A stretch of DNA of 64,000 nucleotides from Acidimicrobiales bacterium (GCA_030743005.1 JASLTG010000015.1:1-64000), one strand, 5' to 3'; numbered from the stretch's first letter, positions 34,704 to 43,852 are shown. Translations and numbers: made by a program. The notes: generated by a model from the sequence alone, not told the origin.

Positions 34704-35953
34704 CAGTCCACCTCGGTCAACGCAAGCATCGTGTCGCTAAGCAACTGAGCTCCAGCTATCAAATCTTTTTCATCGGTATGTTCTGCTGGGTTATGGCTAA
34801 TGCCGTCCAAGCTGGGAACAAAGATCATGCCGGTGGGGCAAATGCGAGCCATCATCTGGGCATCGTGACCCGCGCCAGATGGCATCCGTTTTGTCGACAG
34901 GCCAGTCTTTTCTGCTAGCAGTTCAATCTGTTCAACGACCCGTTCGTCAAATTCCACCGGTTCAAAGCGAGCAAGTGAACGACTTTCAACCGTTACATCC
35001 TCGTCTTCGGCGATCGCTGCAACCCTGATTCGAAGCTGTTCTTCGGCAAGTTGAAGCAAGGCTTCGTCCGTATTGCGTAGGTCAACGGTCATAGTTGCGC
35101 TAGCTGGAACGACATTTACTAGGTTCGGGTGGAGGTGCAACGACCCAACTGTCGCTACTTGGCTACCTCCTATTTCGGACGCTATGGACCGCGCAGCTAC
35201 TACAACTTCAGCTGCTACGCGCATGGGGTCTCGACGAAGTGACATTGGAGTTGTGCCTGCATGGTTTGACTGCCCAACCAAAGTCAATTCTGTCCACGAA
35301 ATACCCTGCACCCCTTCGACAACCCCGATCTGGATGTCTTCCTTATCTAGAACAGGTCCCTGTTCGATATGCAGCTCTACAAAAGCGTGGGGAGTTACAC
35401 CAGGACATGGAGCTGATCCTCGATACCCAATCCGATCCAACTCTTCTCCAACCACCGTGCCATCGGAGCCCTCGACCTCCAACACAGCTTCGACGCTCAT
35501 ACCTCCCACATACGCGAGGCTCCCCATCATGTCCGGTGGATAGCGGGATCCTTCTTCATTGGAAAAGAATGCGACAGCTAATGGACGCGCAAGTTCGATG
35601 CCCGCTGCAAGTGTTGCCTCGATAACTTCCAACCCCGCCAGGACGCCGAGATTGCCGTCGTAACGGCCACCGGTTCCTACCGTATCGATATGGGAACCGG
35701 CCATTACAGCGCCTGACGCGCCATCAGAGTTCGTAGAAGCAACGACGTTTCCCACAGCATCAATCGTTACCGTCAGACCCAAATCTCGCATCCATGTAAC
35801 AACCAGATCGCGCCCGTCACGATCACCATCGGTGAACGCCAGTCGCGAACATCCTTTAGTGCCTTCGATTTCTCCGATTTGGGCAAGCTCGGCTATTCGT
35901 TCAAGAAGTCGTTCCCCGTTGATTGACACCGATGGGCTATTTGGCAAAGCCAT
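34700..35953 (-). CDS. M20-family amidohydrolase: allantoate / N-carbamoyl-L-amino-acid hydrolase type
   Basis: 417 residues of the M20 allantoate amidohydrolase, L-carbamoylase and beta-ureidopropionase group. The metal-binding segment is AGSHIDTVGTGGRYDGNLGV (H88, D99), followed by AFFSNEEGSRYP with the catalytic and metal glutamates. ELHIEQGPVLDKEDIQIGVVEG (in outline) belongs to the lid/dimer domain. SGAGHDAQMMARICPTGMIFVPS carries the last His. The group removes carbamoyl or ureido nitrogen in purine and pyrimidine breakdown. It heads a minus-strand operon with D-carbamoylase, XdhD and SsnA homologues. The three possible activities cannot be separated by eye; context favours ureide degradation. 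Confidence 0.88.
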   Translation of the reverse strand: MALPNSPSVSINGERLLERIAELAQIGEIEGTKGCSRLAFTDGDRDGRDLVVTWMRDLGLTVTIDAVGNVVASTNSDGASGAVMAGSHIDTVGTGGRYDGNLGVLAGLEVIEATLAAGIELARPLAVAFFSNEEGSRYPPDMMGSLAYVGGMSVEAVLEVEGSDGTVVGEELDRIGYRGSAPCPGVTPHAFVELHIEQGPVLDKEDIQIGVVEGVQGISWTELTLVGQSNHAGTTPMSLRRDPMRVAAEVVVAARSIASEIGGSQVATVGSLHLHPNLVNVVPASATMTVDLRNTDEALLQLAEEQLRIRVAAIAEDEDVTVESRSLARFEPVEFDERVVEQIELLAEKTGLSTKRMPSGAGHDAQMMARICPTGMIFVPSLDGISHNPAEHTDEKDLIAGAQLLSDTMLALTEVDW

Positions 35954-36018
35954 ATCTTCATTGAACCCGATTCACCTACAAAATAGCTAGTGATTCCCGT
36001 TGTCCTCATATTTCGTTA

Positions 36019-37056
36019 GTGTTCACTGACTACTACTTCATCGGAGATCTCGTGACTCGACCGGCTCTGTACCTCCAAGATGCTCACACAATTACTGAGG
36101 GAATTGAATTCGCTAGATACGCGGAGGACAGCGGATTTGATGCAGTTTGGCAGGCTGATTCGCGCTTGGTTCGCGAAGCATCTGTGCCGATGGCTGCATT
36201 TGCAGCAACAACTCAACGAATCAAGATCGGTTCGGGAGTAGTAGATGTATGGACACGCAATCCGGCTCGACTTGCTTCAATGTTCGCGACTCTCGACGAC
36301 CTAGCCCCTGGGAGAATTTTGTGTGGATTAGGCGCCTGGTGGGACCCTTTAGCTACCAAGGTCGGAGTTTCACGCGATCGACCTTTGACAGTTATGCGCG
36401 AAGTAGTCACCGCTGTTCGCGCTCTTCTAGCTAATGAAACCGTGACCGTCGACGGGGATTTCGTGAAACTCGATGGTGTTGAGTTGGATTACGTCTACCA
36501 GGACCGTAAACCCAAAGATGTTCCGATATACATCGGAGCCACTGGGATGAAAATGATGGAATTGACTGGCGAAATCGCAGACGGCGTAGTCCTTAACTAT
36601 CTAGTTTCGCCCGACTACAACGCTCGCGCTATGGAAGCTTTAGAACGAGGTGCCGAAAAGAGCGGCCGGTCAGTCGACGACCTTGATCGTCCCCAACTGG
36701 TGGTGTGCTCGGTACACGAAGACCGAGACACCGCACTGGATATGGCCAGAAACATGGTGGCTCAATATCTCGGTCAACAACCACACATAATGGAAGCTTC
36801 AGGTGTACCGAAGTCGTTGCTTGAAGCGGTGGGCGAAGTACTGACCTGGCCGGCCACACATGAACAAGTAGAGGCTGCAGCAAAGCTGATACCGGACGAA
36901 ATCGTGCAGATGCTCACGGCTTCGGGCACGGCGGCCGAAGCACGCGAGGCAGTAACCGGTTACATGTCAAATGGTTGTACTTCACCTGTGTTGTATCCAT
37001 TGGGCGACGTTTACGCCACCATCGATGCCTTCACCGGTTGGGACAGCTCAAGTTGA
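36019..37056 (+). CDS. LLM-class F420/flavin-dependent oxidoreductase
   Basis: 345 residues of the luciferase-like class, in the branch around F420-dependent methylenetetrahydromethanopterin reductase. Landmarks are [57 protein letters not shown] and [22 protein letters not shown] (each in outline). The start is GTG at 36019; the binding site is weak. It stands between the ureide operon (divergent, 65 bp) and the BMP transporter (132 bp downstream). A role in opening or oxidising a ring of the imported substrate, as the unrelated-in-detail LLM protein RutA does for uracil, is conceivable but not shown by the sequence. Confidence 0.87.
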   Translation: MFTDYYFIGDLVTRPALYLQDAHTITEGIEFARYAEDSGFDAVWQADSRLVREASVPMAAFAATTQRIKIGSGVVDVWTRNPARLASMFATLDDLAPGRILCGLGAWWDPLATKVGVSRDRPLTVMREVVTAVRALLANETVTVDGDFVKLDGVELDYVYQDRKPKDVPIYIGATGMKMMELTGEIADGVVLNYLVSPDYNARAMEALERGAEKSGRSVDDLDRPQLVVCSVHEDRDTALDMARNMVAQYLGQQPHIMEASGVPKSLLEAVGEVLTWPATHEQVEAAAKLIPDEIVQMLTASGTAAEAREAVTGYMSNGCTSPVLYPLGDVYATIDAFTGWDSSS

Positions 37057-37188
37057 GTCAAATCAGGGAGGCCCCAAAGCCACTCCATTTCTTCTTTGAT
37101 CATTCTCTCTAAGGGCTCATCACACGCTGAGAATGTGACAGAATGCGGATGTTCGAAGTCGAAAAAACATAGAGATAGGGCGGTAGAA

Positions 37189-38268
37189 ATGCGGAGGAAG
37201 ATTGCAGCACTGCTAGCAGTCTGTATCGGGCTGGGCTTTGTACTCACTAGCTGCGGTGGAGACGATGGTGCCGACACAAAGGCTGCGTTCATATACGTAG
37301 GTCCGGTTGGCGATGCCGGTTGGACTTATGCACACGACGAAGCTCGACAGTATGCGGAAAATGAAACTGGTGTTGAAACAGCTTACGTAGAAGCAGTTCC
37401 TGAAGGAACAGCGGATTTCGCTAATTACGTTCGCGATTTCATTGACCAGGGTTACAACGTAATTATTGGTACCTCGTTTGGGTACATGGACGACATGCTC
37501 GCGTTAGCAGATGAATACCCTGACGTGGTTTTTGAACATGTCTCTGGGTACAAGATGAATGACAGCAACTTTGGCAACACCTTTGGCCGGATGTATGAGC
37601 CTCGTTATCTTTCCGGAATGGTTGCCGGTTCGGCTACAAGCTCAGGTTTGATCGGCTACGTCGCTGCTTTCCCAATTCCAGAAGTTATAAGGGGAATTAA
37701 CGCTTTCACGCTTGGTGTCCAAGCCATAAACCCAAGCGCTCAAGTAGAAGTGATCTGGACCAGCACGTGGTTTGATCCAGTCGTTGAAGGTGACTCTGCT
37801 CAAGCATTGCTTGATAAAGGCGCCGACGTGATCGCTATGCACCAAGATTCAACAGCAGCAGGTGAAAAGGCCGAAGCGGCTGGAGCACGATGGGTTTCTT
37901 ATAACTCCGATATGAGTGCCTTCGCCCCGAACGCTTTCTTGACAGCCCCAGTCTGGAACTGGGGACCTCGGTATGTTGACATCATCGAGGATGCGAAAGC
38001 GGGCAGCTATACGCCGAGCTCCTATTGGGGATCAATGGCAGACGGAATCGTTGATCTTGCACCAATAGCAAGCGATGTCGACCAATCCGTAGTTGATCAG
38101 GTGATGGAAGCAAAAGCTGCGATTATCGCGGGTGATCTGCATCCGTTCGCCGGTCCGCTCATGGATCAGGATGGTAACCAGGTCATAGGCGCTGGTGAAG
38201 TTATGGATGACGGGTCCATGCTCGGGATGATGTTCTTCGTTGAAGGCGTCATTGGATCCACTGGCTGA
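37189..38268 (+). CDS. BMP-family substrate-binding lipoprotein of a nucleoside ABC importer
   Basis: 359 residues. ATG 37189 begins a lipoprotein signal peptide (MRRKIAALLAVCIGLGF, lipidated C22 in TSCGG). An upstream in-frame start at 37096 would bury the signal and was rejected. The mature part has the BMP/PnrA pattern: YVGPVGDAGWTYAHDEAR, then GYNVIIGTSFGYMDD, FEHVSGYKMNDSNFGNTFGR (outline) and GLIGYVAAFPIPEVIRGINAF. PnrA-type proteins bind purine nucleosides, and relatives near purine genes are thought to bind nucleobases. It leads an operon with two-domain ATPase and two permeases. A stable hairpin directly behind it could keep its transcript more abundant than the rest. Confidence 0.9.
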   Translation: MRRKIAALLAVCIGLGFVLTSCGGDDGADTKAAFIYVGPVGDAGWTYAHDEARQYAENETGVETAYVEAVPEGTADFANYVRDFIDQGYNVIIGTSFGYMDDMLALADEYPDVVFEHVSGYKMNDSNFGNTFGRMYEPRYLSGMVAGSATSSGLIGYVAAFPIPEVIRGINAFTLGVQAINPSAQVEVIWTSTWFDPVVEGDSAQALLDKGADVIAMHQDSTAAGEKAEAAGARWVSYNSDMSAFAPNAFLTAPVWNWGPRYVDIIEDAKAGSYTPSSYWGSMADGIVDLAPIASDVDQSVVDQVMEAKAAIIAGDLHPFAGPLMDQDGNQVIGAGEVMDDGSMLGMMFFVEGVIGSTG

Positions 38269-38290
38269 GTTAGTTAGCTGTTAACAGCAT

Positions 38291-38331
38291 TTAGCGGCGC
38301 CGGCGAGGACATTCCACGTCGGCGCCGCTAA
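38291..38331 (+). terminator. Strong hairpin behind the binding-protein gene (partial terminator or mRNA stabiliser)
   Basis: A perfect 12-bp inverted repeat, TTAGCGGCGCCG (38291-38302) with its complement at 38320-38331, encloses a 17-base loop. No T-run follows, so it is not a classical intrinsic terminator. Its position between the binding-protein gene and the ATPase gene is where many ABC operons carry attenuating or stabilising stem-loops. Confidence 0.55.
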
Positions 38332-38361
38332 CGCGTTTAAGCAAAGCAGGTTTTTCCCTCG

Positions 38362-39903
38362 ATGACCCAACCTTCATCTCCTAGAGATAGCGACCAACTC
38401 TCTATCGAATTGATGGATATTTGGAAAACATTTCCAGGAGTCGTCGCGAATGCTGGAGTTGAACTCGCTGTGCGGCGTGGGTCAATTCATGCTCTTCTGG
38501 GAGAGAACGGCGCAGGCAAGTCGACCCTCATGAACATCCTCGCGGGGGTCTACCGGCCCGACAGCGGTGAAGTCAGAATTGACAGTCTCCCCCATCAATT
38601 TCGAAACCCAGCTGATGCTTTGTCTGCTGGAGTTGGCATGGTCCATCAGGAATTCCGCCTAATTCCTTCTTTTTCGGTGGCCGAAAATATCGTCCTCGGT
38701 TCCGCTCCATCTGTGATCAACAATCGTCACGTCGAGAGCGATGTTGCAGAAATGGCACACAAGTACGGATTAAAGGTCGATCCGGGACAACCGCTGTGGC
38801 AGCTATCTATGGGCGAGCGTCAGAAGGTTGAAATATTGAAGGTGTTGTGGCGTGATGCACAGGTACTGATTCTCGACGAACCAACCACCGTGTTAACCCC
38901 CAGCGAAGTTGACGAATTAGCTGAGATCTTGCGCCGAATGGCTGATGATGGGCGCTCCATTATTTTTATCAGCCACAAATTGCATGAAGTGTCCGGGATC
39001 TGTGATGAAGCCACGGTTTTAAGGCAGGGGAAAACCGTTGCCGGATCGTTGGAAATGGCAACAACTGACCGAAACGAGCTAGCACGTCTCATGGTCGGCG
39101 CGTCTCCTACCGTCCCTGCCCGACCTGCGGCAGCAACTCCGGGAAAGCCTTTACTGGAGCTACAAAATTTGAGCGCCACAGGCGACCGTGGCGTCGACGC
39201 GTTTTCTGACGTCAGCTTCCGAATCAATTCGGGAGAAATAGTTGGTATCGCTGGGGTAGCCGGCAATGGGCAACGCGAACTAGCTGACGTAATTGCTGGT
39301 TTACGACCGTCGAACAGCGGCAGCGTATTCATGGACGGCGCTGACATAACTGCAATTAGCCCCCGCCGACGCTTTCACTCTGGTCTGGCATACATACCTG
39401 AGGATCGTCTAGGTGTGGGATTGGCACCGCGCCTCTCCATAACTGACAATGCGATACTTCGCGTTTACCGGCAACAACGACGAGGCCCATTTATTGTTGC
39501 TGAAAAAGCCCTGTCCTATTGCACTGACATCGTTAACCGGTTCGGAGTTCGAGCAGGTGATCTCGGCGGGCCAATCGCTGCCCTCTCGGGAGGGAATCTT
39601 CAACGCCTTTTAGTAGGGAGAGAACTAGACGGGAAACCTTCGGTAGTAGTTGCTTCCCAACCAACACGAGGTCTTGACGTGCAAGGAGTGAAGGCGATCC
39701 AAGATCTGCTGCTCGATCAGCGAAATTCAGGTGCTGCGGTAATGATGATCTCTGAAGACCTTGATGAACTCCTCACGTTAACCGACCGGCTTCTCGTGAT
39801 GGAAGGGGGGATCGTCCGTGGTGAGTTCGATCCTCGAACCGCGTCTCGACATGAAATTGGAATGGCAATGCTCTCTGATACACAAGCCACTCCACAATCA
39901 TGA
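38362..39903 (+). CDS. Two-domain ABC ATPase of the nucleoside importer
   Basis: 513 residues with two ATP-binding domains in one chain, as in RbsA and nucleoside importers. Domain 1 has Walker A GENGAGKST (47-55), signature LSMGERQKVEILKVL and Walker B VLILDEPTTVLTPSE. Domain 2 has a degenerate Walker A (GIAGVAGNGQRELADVI), signature LSGGNLQRLLVGREL and VVVASQPTRGLDV. The degenerate second site is normal for the family. Its stop overlaps the first permease ATG by four bases. It drives uptake with the BMP protein at 37189 and the permeases that follow. Confidence 0.92.
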   Translation: MTQPSSPRDSDQLSIELMDIWKTFPGVVANAGVELAVRRGSIHALLGENGAGKSTLMNILAGVYRPDSGEVRIDSLPHQFRNPADALSAGVGMVHQEFRLIPSFSVAENIVLGSAPSVINNRHVESDVAEMAHKYGLKVDPGQPLWQLSMGERQKVEILKVLWRDAQVLILDEPTTVLTPSEVDELAEILRRMADDGRSIIFISHKLHEVSGICDEATVLRQGKTVAGSLEMATTDRNELARLMVGASPTVPARPAAATPGKPLLELQNLSATGDRGVDAFSDVSFRINSGEIVGIAGVAGNGQRELADVIAGLRPSNSGSVFMDGADITAISPRRRFHSGLAYIPEDRLGVGLAPRLSITDNAILRVYRQQRRGPFIVAEKALSYCTDIVNRFGVRAGDLGGPIAALSGGNLQRLLVGRELDGKPSVVVASQPTRGLDVQGVKAIQDLLLDQRNSGAAVMMISEDLDELLTLTDRLLVMEGGIVRGEFDPRTASRHEIGMAMLSDTQATPQS

Positions 39904-40985
39904 AACGTCCTCGTTTAAGCCTTCGGGAACAGCCCCTACCAGGAGGGCAACCCCTCGCTTTCGGCATAGGTTTAGCAATTGCGCTCTTTGTCGGCACATT
40001 GCTTCTTTTAGGTGCCGGGCATGACCCTCTAAGAATCTATTCAAGAATGTTCGAAGCCTCTCTTGGCGATCCTGATGCTTGGGCCATAACACTCAACCGC
40101 GCTGTTCCTCTTGGGCTTGCCGGGTTAGCAGTAGCTATTGCAGGCTCTATGGGACTTTGGAACATCGGGGCCGAGGGCCAAATAATGGCAGGGGCGATCG
40201 CTGCAGCTTGGGTGGCCCGGATAGGTGGCGATTGGCCCGGGTTTGTGCTCATCGCAATGATGCTTGTCGCAGCGGTAGGCGGCGGCGGTGTCCTCGCAAT
40301 TGGGCCTGCGGTGGCTCGAGCGAAACTCGGTGTCAACGAAATCATCACAACTTTGATGCTCAATGAGGTCGCGATACGGCTGGTTCAGTGGCTTATTCAT
40401 GGTCCCTGGAAAGACCCTGACTCATTTAACTTTCCGTTGGCTCCTATGTTGCCTGACCAGGCCCGCTTGCCAACACTCTTCAGCCGAGCACATTTCGGGT
40501 TGCTCATAGCAGCCGCCGTGATCATCGTCGCGTCAGTCGCCGTCCGTTACACAGGGTGGGGATACGAACTAAGAATCGCCGGGTCTTCGGAATCCACGGC
40601 TCGATATAGCGGTATTTCATTACCTAAGAAAGTTCTTACCGTTCTCGTGTTGAGTGGCGCTGTAGCCGGATTAGCTGGCGGTGTTGAATTAGCGGGTACC
40701 GCTGATCGTCTAACTGAAACGCTTTCGAATGGTTTCGGTTTCGCGGGCATCATCGTTGCCGCCTTAGCGCTTATGCGCCCATCGGGTGTGGCCGCGGTCG
40801 CCTTACTCTTCGGTGCCGTCCAAATAGGTGGACAAAGTATCCAAACCCTTGGAGTTTCTTCCTCCGTTTCCACAATTCTCCAAGCATTTGTTCTGTTCGG
40901 AGCAATCGGAGCCGGCGTCTTTAGCCGATATCGGGTGACCCTAGACAGTGGGCCACGCTCAGCACCGGAGGAGGCCAAGTCATGA
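39900..40985 (+). CDS. Nucleoside ABC importer permease 1
   Basis: 361 residues, mostly membrane helices, of the branched BPD_transp_2 permease family. The conserved segment is PLGLAGLAVAIAGSMGLWNIGAEGQIMAGA (outline) with GAEGQ as the marker, followed by GVNEIITTLMLNEVA and a large hydrophobic core. The C-terminus ends in GVFSRYRVTL. It is longer than permease 2 because of extra N-terminal helices, as in NupB-type subunits. Four-base overlaps join it to the ATPase gene and to permease 2. Confidence 0.9.
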   Translation: MKRPRLSLREQPLPGGQPLAFGIGLAIALFVGTLLLLGAGHDPLRIYSRMFEASLGDPDAWAITLNRAVPLGLAGLAVAIAGSMGLWNIGAEGQIMAGAIAAAWVARIGGDWPGFVLIAMMLVAAVGGGGVLAIGPAVARAKLGVNEIITTLMLNEVAIRLVQWLIHGPWKDPDSFNFPLAPMLPDQARLPTLFSRAHFGLLIAAAVIIVASVAVRYTGWGYELRIAGSSESTARYSGISLPKKVLTVLVLSGAVAGLAGGVELAGTADRLTETLSNGFGFAGIIVAALALMRPSGVAAVALLFGAVQIGGQSIQTLGVSSSVSTILQAFVLFGAIGAGVFSRYRVTLDSGPRSAPEEAKS

Positions 40986-41914
40986 ATGAAGCATCACTAA
41001 TTGGTCTGCTCTTCGCGACAGTTTCTTTCGGGGCCCTTCTCTACTTAGCTGCATTAGGTGAACTACTAGCTGAAAAAGCAGGTGTCTTAAATCTTGGCGT
41101 TGAGGGCATGATGGCAATCGGCGCGGTCACTGCGTTTATAGCTGGGGTGGAATTCCAAAATCCTTGGGTCGCTTTAATAATTGCGATGCTCAGCGGCGCT
41201 TTGTTGGCATCTGTCCATGGTTTCTTCACTGTTGGACTTGGCGCAGAGCAAGTGGTTTCAGGTCTATCCCTCACAATTTTAGGATTGGGCCTCGCTGCTT
41301 ATCTAGGGAAGGACTATGTCGGATTACCGCCGGGTGCCGAATTGGTACCCGTCGAATGGGGAGCTTTGTCTGATTTGCCATGGGTCGGCCCAATTTTGTT
41401 TAACCAGGCACCGATCGTTTATTTAGCACTCCTATTAGGGGTAGCAGTGAGTCTGGTTCTTTCAAGCACCCGTCTAGGTCTAGCTCTCCGAGCAGCAGGT
41501 GAGTCTGCCTCTTCTACCGACTCAGCGGGGCATTCTGTTCTTGGTCTTCGACTTTCTGCTGTAGCTGCGGGAGGGGCGCTGGCAGGGGCGTCGGGGGCTT
41601 ATTTAACATTAAGTATCACTCCCCAGTGGGCCGAAGGCATAACTGCTGGGCGTGGGTGGATAGCCGTTGCTCTTGTTATTTTTGGGGCTTGGCGCCCTAG
41701 CCGAGTTGGTTGGGGCGCCTTACTTTTCGGTGGAACGTTGGCGTTAAAGACCCGACTACAAACCTTTGGTGTTGATTTCTCTCCGATACTTCTGTCGATG
41801 CTGCCTTACATACTCACGCTTCTGATTCTGCTCATCATTTCGATTCAAGCACGCAAACGGCCATCACCGGCACCAGCTGCGCTTGGTTTGGCTTATCGAC
41901 GAGAAGAGCGCTAA
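40982..41914 (+). CDS. Nucleoside ABC importer permease 2
   Basis: 310 residues of the same permease family. Markers are LLAEKAGVLNLGVEGMMAIGAV, with the GVEGMM counterpart of permease 1, and GLGAEQVVSGLSLTILGLG. GRGWIAVALVIFGAWRPSRV is the typical C-terminal segment. It completes the importer, which thus has one binding protein, one double ATPase and two permeases. An 8-bp inverted repeat spanning the stop (41903-41910 with 41921-41928) lacks a T-run, so I do not call it a terminator. With the purine-type enzymes upstream, this transporter probably feeds them. Confidence 0.9.
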   Translation: MNEASLIGLLFATVSFGALLYLAALGELLAEKAGVLNLGVEGMMAIGAVTAFIAGVEFQNPWVALIIAMLSGALLASVHGFFTVGLGAEQVVSGLSLTILGLGLAAYLGKDYVGLPPGAELVPVEWGALSDLPWVGPILFNQAPIVYLALLLGVAVSLVLSSTRLGLALRAAGESASSTDSAGHSVLGLRLSAVAAGGALAGASGAYLTLSITPQWAEGITAGRGWIAVALVIFGAWRPSRVGWGALLFGGTLALKTRLQTFGVDFSPILLSMLPYILTLLILLIISIQARKRPSPAPAALGLAYRREER

Positions 41915-41937
41915 TAAGGTCGCTCTTCAAAATCTGT

Positions 41938-42054
41938 CTAGAGGATGGCTCTCGCCGCCGCCCAGATGTACACGATGATGACGACGAGGAACATGTAACG
42001 CCAGATTTGTTTCCTCACACCGTCAAAGTTAAGCGCTACGACTGTCTCTTCCAT
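41938..42054 (-). CDS. Putative 38-residue single-helix membrane protein
   Basis: A short minus-strand frame opens at ATG 42052-42054 and stops at TAG 41938-41940. It encodes a polar head (MEETVVALNFDGVRKQIWRY) followed by one strongly hydrophobic helix (MFLVVIIVYIWAAA) and a short RAIL tail. The charge pattern with Arg/Lys before the helix fits a cytoplasmic N-terminus. No clear ribosome binding site is visible, which lowers confidence. It lies 94 bp downstream of the helicase gene on the same strand, so it could be read from that transcript. I do not recognise a family. Confidence 0.45.
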   Translation of the reverse strand: MEETVVALNFDGVRKQIWRYMFLVVIIVYIWAAARAIL

Positions 42055-42148
42055 TACATGTCACACAATTGAGAGTTTCCCCCTCACAAAGTTTTCCCCG
42101 CAGCGCCAGCACTGAACTGATCTTGTCCACACTCACGCTAAGTGTGAG

Positions 42149-43852
42149 TTACCAAAGACAGCTGCACTCGACGGTGGCTTCCAGAGCTTTCCATCGAAAC
42201 GGCGTTGGCTCTGAGGCTGCTCCACATCCTGTGCATCGGAGCACAAACTCACCATTAACTTTGCTCATCGTCACTGGTTGCTCACCAGTCGACAACCTTG
42301 CTTCCTTTTTCGGAGAAACCTTTTGCCGCATTATTTCAGGGAGCTCCAAGACATCAAAGTCGAGGTACAAGGGGTCTGGTGTTAGGGACGGAGGGTTATC
42401 CCACGCTTCTCTATGAGCATCGGTTTCTTCTGGCCAACCCAAAAAACTCAACCACGCGTATTGGTCTACGGAATCAAGGTTGTCTGGGATCTCCTTGACA
42501 GCACTCATAGGACCAATTTTCTCTGGCACAACGGGTTTATCTGGGCCGGAATAATTGAGAAATGAGATGAGTTCAGGTTGTTCACCTATTCCGAAAATAC
42601 GAGCTGACTCACTGATGTCCTCTATTTCCTCCATGAACCCATCACGTTCAGATGCTGTTGGGTCCTCCAAGGTGTCGCTCGCATACAACACAACAAATCG
42701 AGCTCCCACGCCATGCTGCTTTAGCCGCAGAATCCGTCCCATTCGCTGGATCATCTGTCTTCGCGTTCGGCTTGCGTTGACAACGACACCAAGATTGGCA
42801 TCGGGGACGTCAATGCCTTCATCGAGGACCCGAGGTGCTGCTACTGCATCCAGCTTCCCGTCGCGAAGGTCATTCAAGATCGTTTCCCGCTCTAAACGGG
42901 CAGTGTCCCCAGTAATAATTTCAATGCCTAACAGTGGGTCTAGCCGATTAATGGCGTGATTGGCGGCCTTCACAGTTTGAGTGAAAATGAGGGCGCCTGA
43001 TGCCTCCAGGATTACAGACGCAAAGTTGGATAAGACTTCATATTTTGAACGACTTGTAGCAACTATCTCGCGACGTTTTGAAAATGAATCAAGATAGGTA
43101 GTTGCGGCTTTCCCGTTAGGCCCCGCATCATTTTCTGACAAATAGCTGACCGCAGCTAGGAAAGCTCCGAAAGGCTCTTGAGGCATATCAGGAATCGCCC
43201 GTAGTGTTTGTCGAGCTGCGACTAAGTCCGCCTCCATTAAGTCGTATTCGTCTCGTTCTTCTTTGGCTAAAGGTACTGCTACAAACGCGACTCTCGGTTG
43301 GGCACATACCCCGTCGGCGATGGCCTGGCCAAAATCGTATTTGTAGCAAACACCGCCAAAATAAGGGACGAGAGTTTTCTCAACAGCATCGTCTGATCGT
43401 TCTAGTGTGGCTGTTAATCCCAAGCGTTCTTCATATTCATGAATAAGTGATTTACGTAGGGTCGCTCCCCCAAACCCATGACACTCATCAGCAATCAAAA
43501 GACCTCCCAGGTCTCCTGGTGGTAAGGGTTTCTTGGCGCTAGCGGAATGTCGAGTTGTCACCAACACGTCGCAATCATCGGCCCTGTCACTGAAACTGTC
43601 TCCTAACCGTCCAATGACGCATTGGGGCAAAGCTTGCTTAAGGCTTTCAGACCATTGCTCCATCAGGACACGACTAGGAACCACGACCAGCACGAAGAGA
43701 CCACGTCTGTGAGCATCAGCCGCTGCCTGCATGGCAACATTTGTTTTGCCGGCCCCGGTGACGGCTTCAATGATTCCGCGCCGTCCACATCTCAACCAGC
43801 TTGCTAACGCCAGGAGTTGCCATTTGTAGAGGAAATGTTGCGACTTGTTCAT
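42149..43852 (-). CDS. Superfamily 2 DEAD/DEAH helicase, XPB/SSL2 type
   Basis: 567 residues. Motif I is TGAGKT (32-37) in GIIEAVTGAGKTNVA. Motif II is DECH (122-125) in LLIADECHGFGG. Motif III is GLTATLER. The second RecA domain carries VLDEGIDVPDANLGVV (motif V region) and TRRQMIQRMGRILRLK (motif VI). The C-terminus has a possible zinc site, CTGCG followed by CSCLW. Such proteins remodel DNA or RNA-protein complexes, and bacterial XPB homologues have been linked to repair. No nuclease partner (such as a Bax1-type protein) is next to it. It is divergent from the hemolysin III gene. Confidence 0.88.
   Translation of the reverse strand: MNKSQHFLYKWQLLALASWLRCGRRGIIEAVTGAGKTNVAMQAAADAHRRGLFVLVVVPSRVLMEQWSESLKQALPQCVIGRLGDSFSDRADDCDVLVTTRHSASAKKPLPPGDLGGLLIADECHGFGGATLRKSLIHEYEERLGLTATLERSDDAVEKTLVPYFGGVCYKYDFGQAIADGVCAQPRVAFVAVPLAKEERDEYDLMEADLVAARQTLRAIPDMPQEPFGAFLAAVSYLSENDAGPNGKAATTYLDSFSKRREIVATSRSKYEVLSNFASVILEASGALIFTQTVKAANHAINRLDPLLGIEIITGDTARLERETILNDLRDGKLDAVAAPRVLDEGIDVPDANLGVVVNASRTRRQMIQRMGRILRLKQHGVGARFVVLYASDTLEDPTASERDGFMEEIEDISESARIFGIGEQPELISFLNYSGPDKPVVPEKIGPMSAVKEIPDNLDSVDQYAWLSFLGWPEETDAHREAWDNPPSLTPDPLYLDFDVLELPEIMRQKVSPKKEARLSTGEQPVTMSKVNGEFVLRCTGCGAASEPTPFRWKALEATVECSCLW

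Noticed and set aside
37096-37188. Upstream start for the BMP lipoprotein
   Set aside because: It would put 31 polar residues before a clear lipoprotein signal peptide beginning at ATG 37189.
37092-37188. Possible riboswitch in the leader of the BMP transporter
   Set aside because: A CTGAGA stretch recalls the TPP element, but the other conserved blocks are absent, and no purine-aptamer loop pair was found.
41903-41928. Terminator after the second permease gene
   Set aside because: The 8-bp stem is perfect but no T-run follows on either strand, and the left arm is within the coding sequence.
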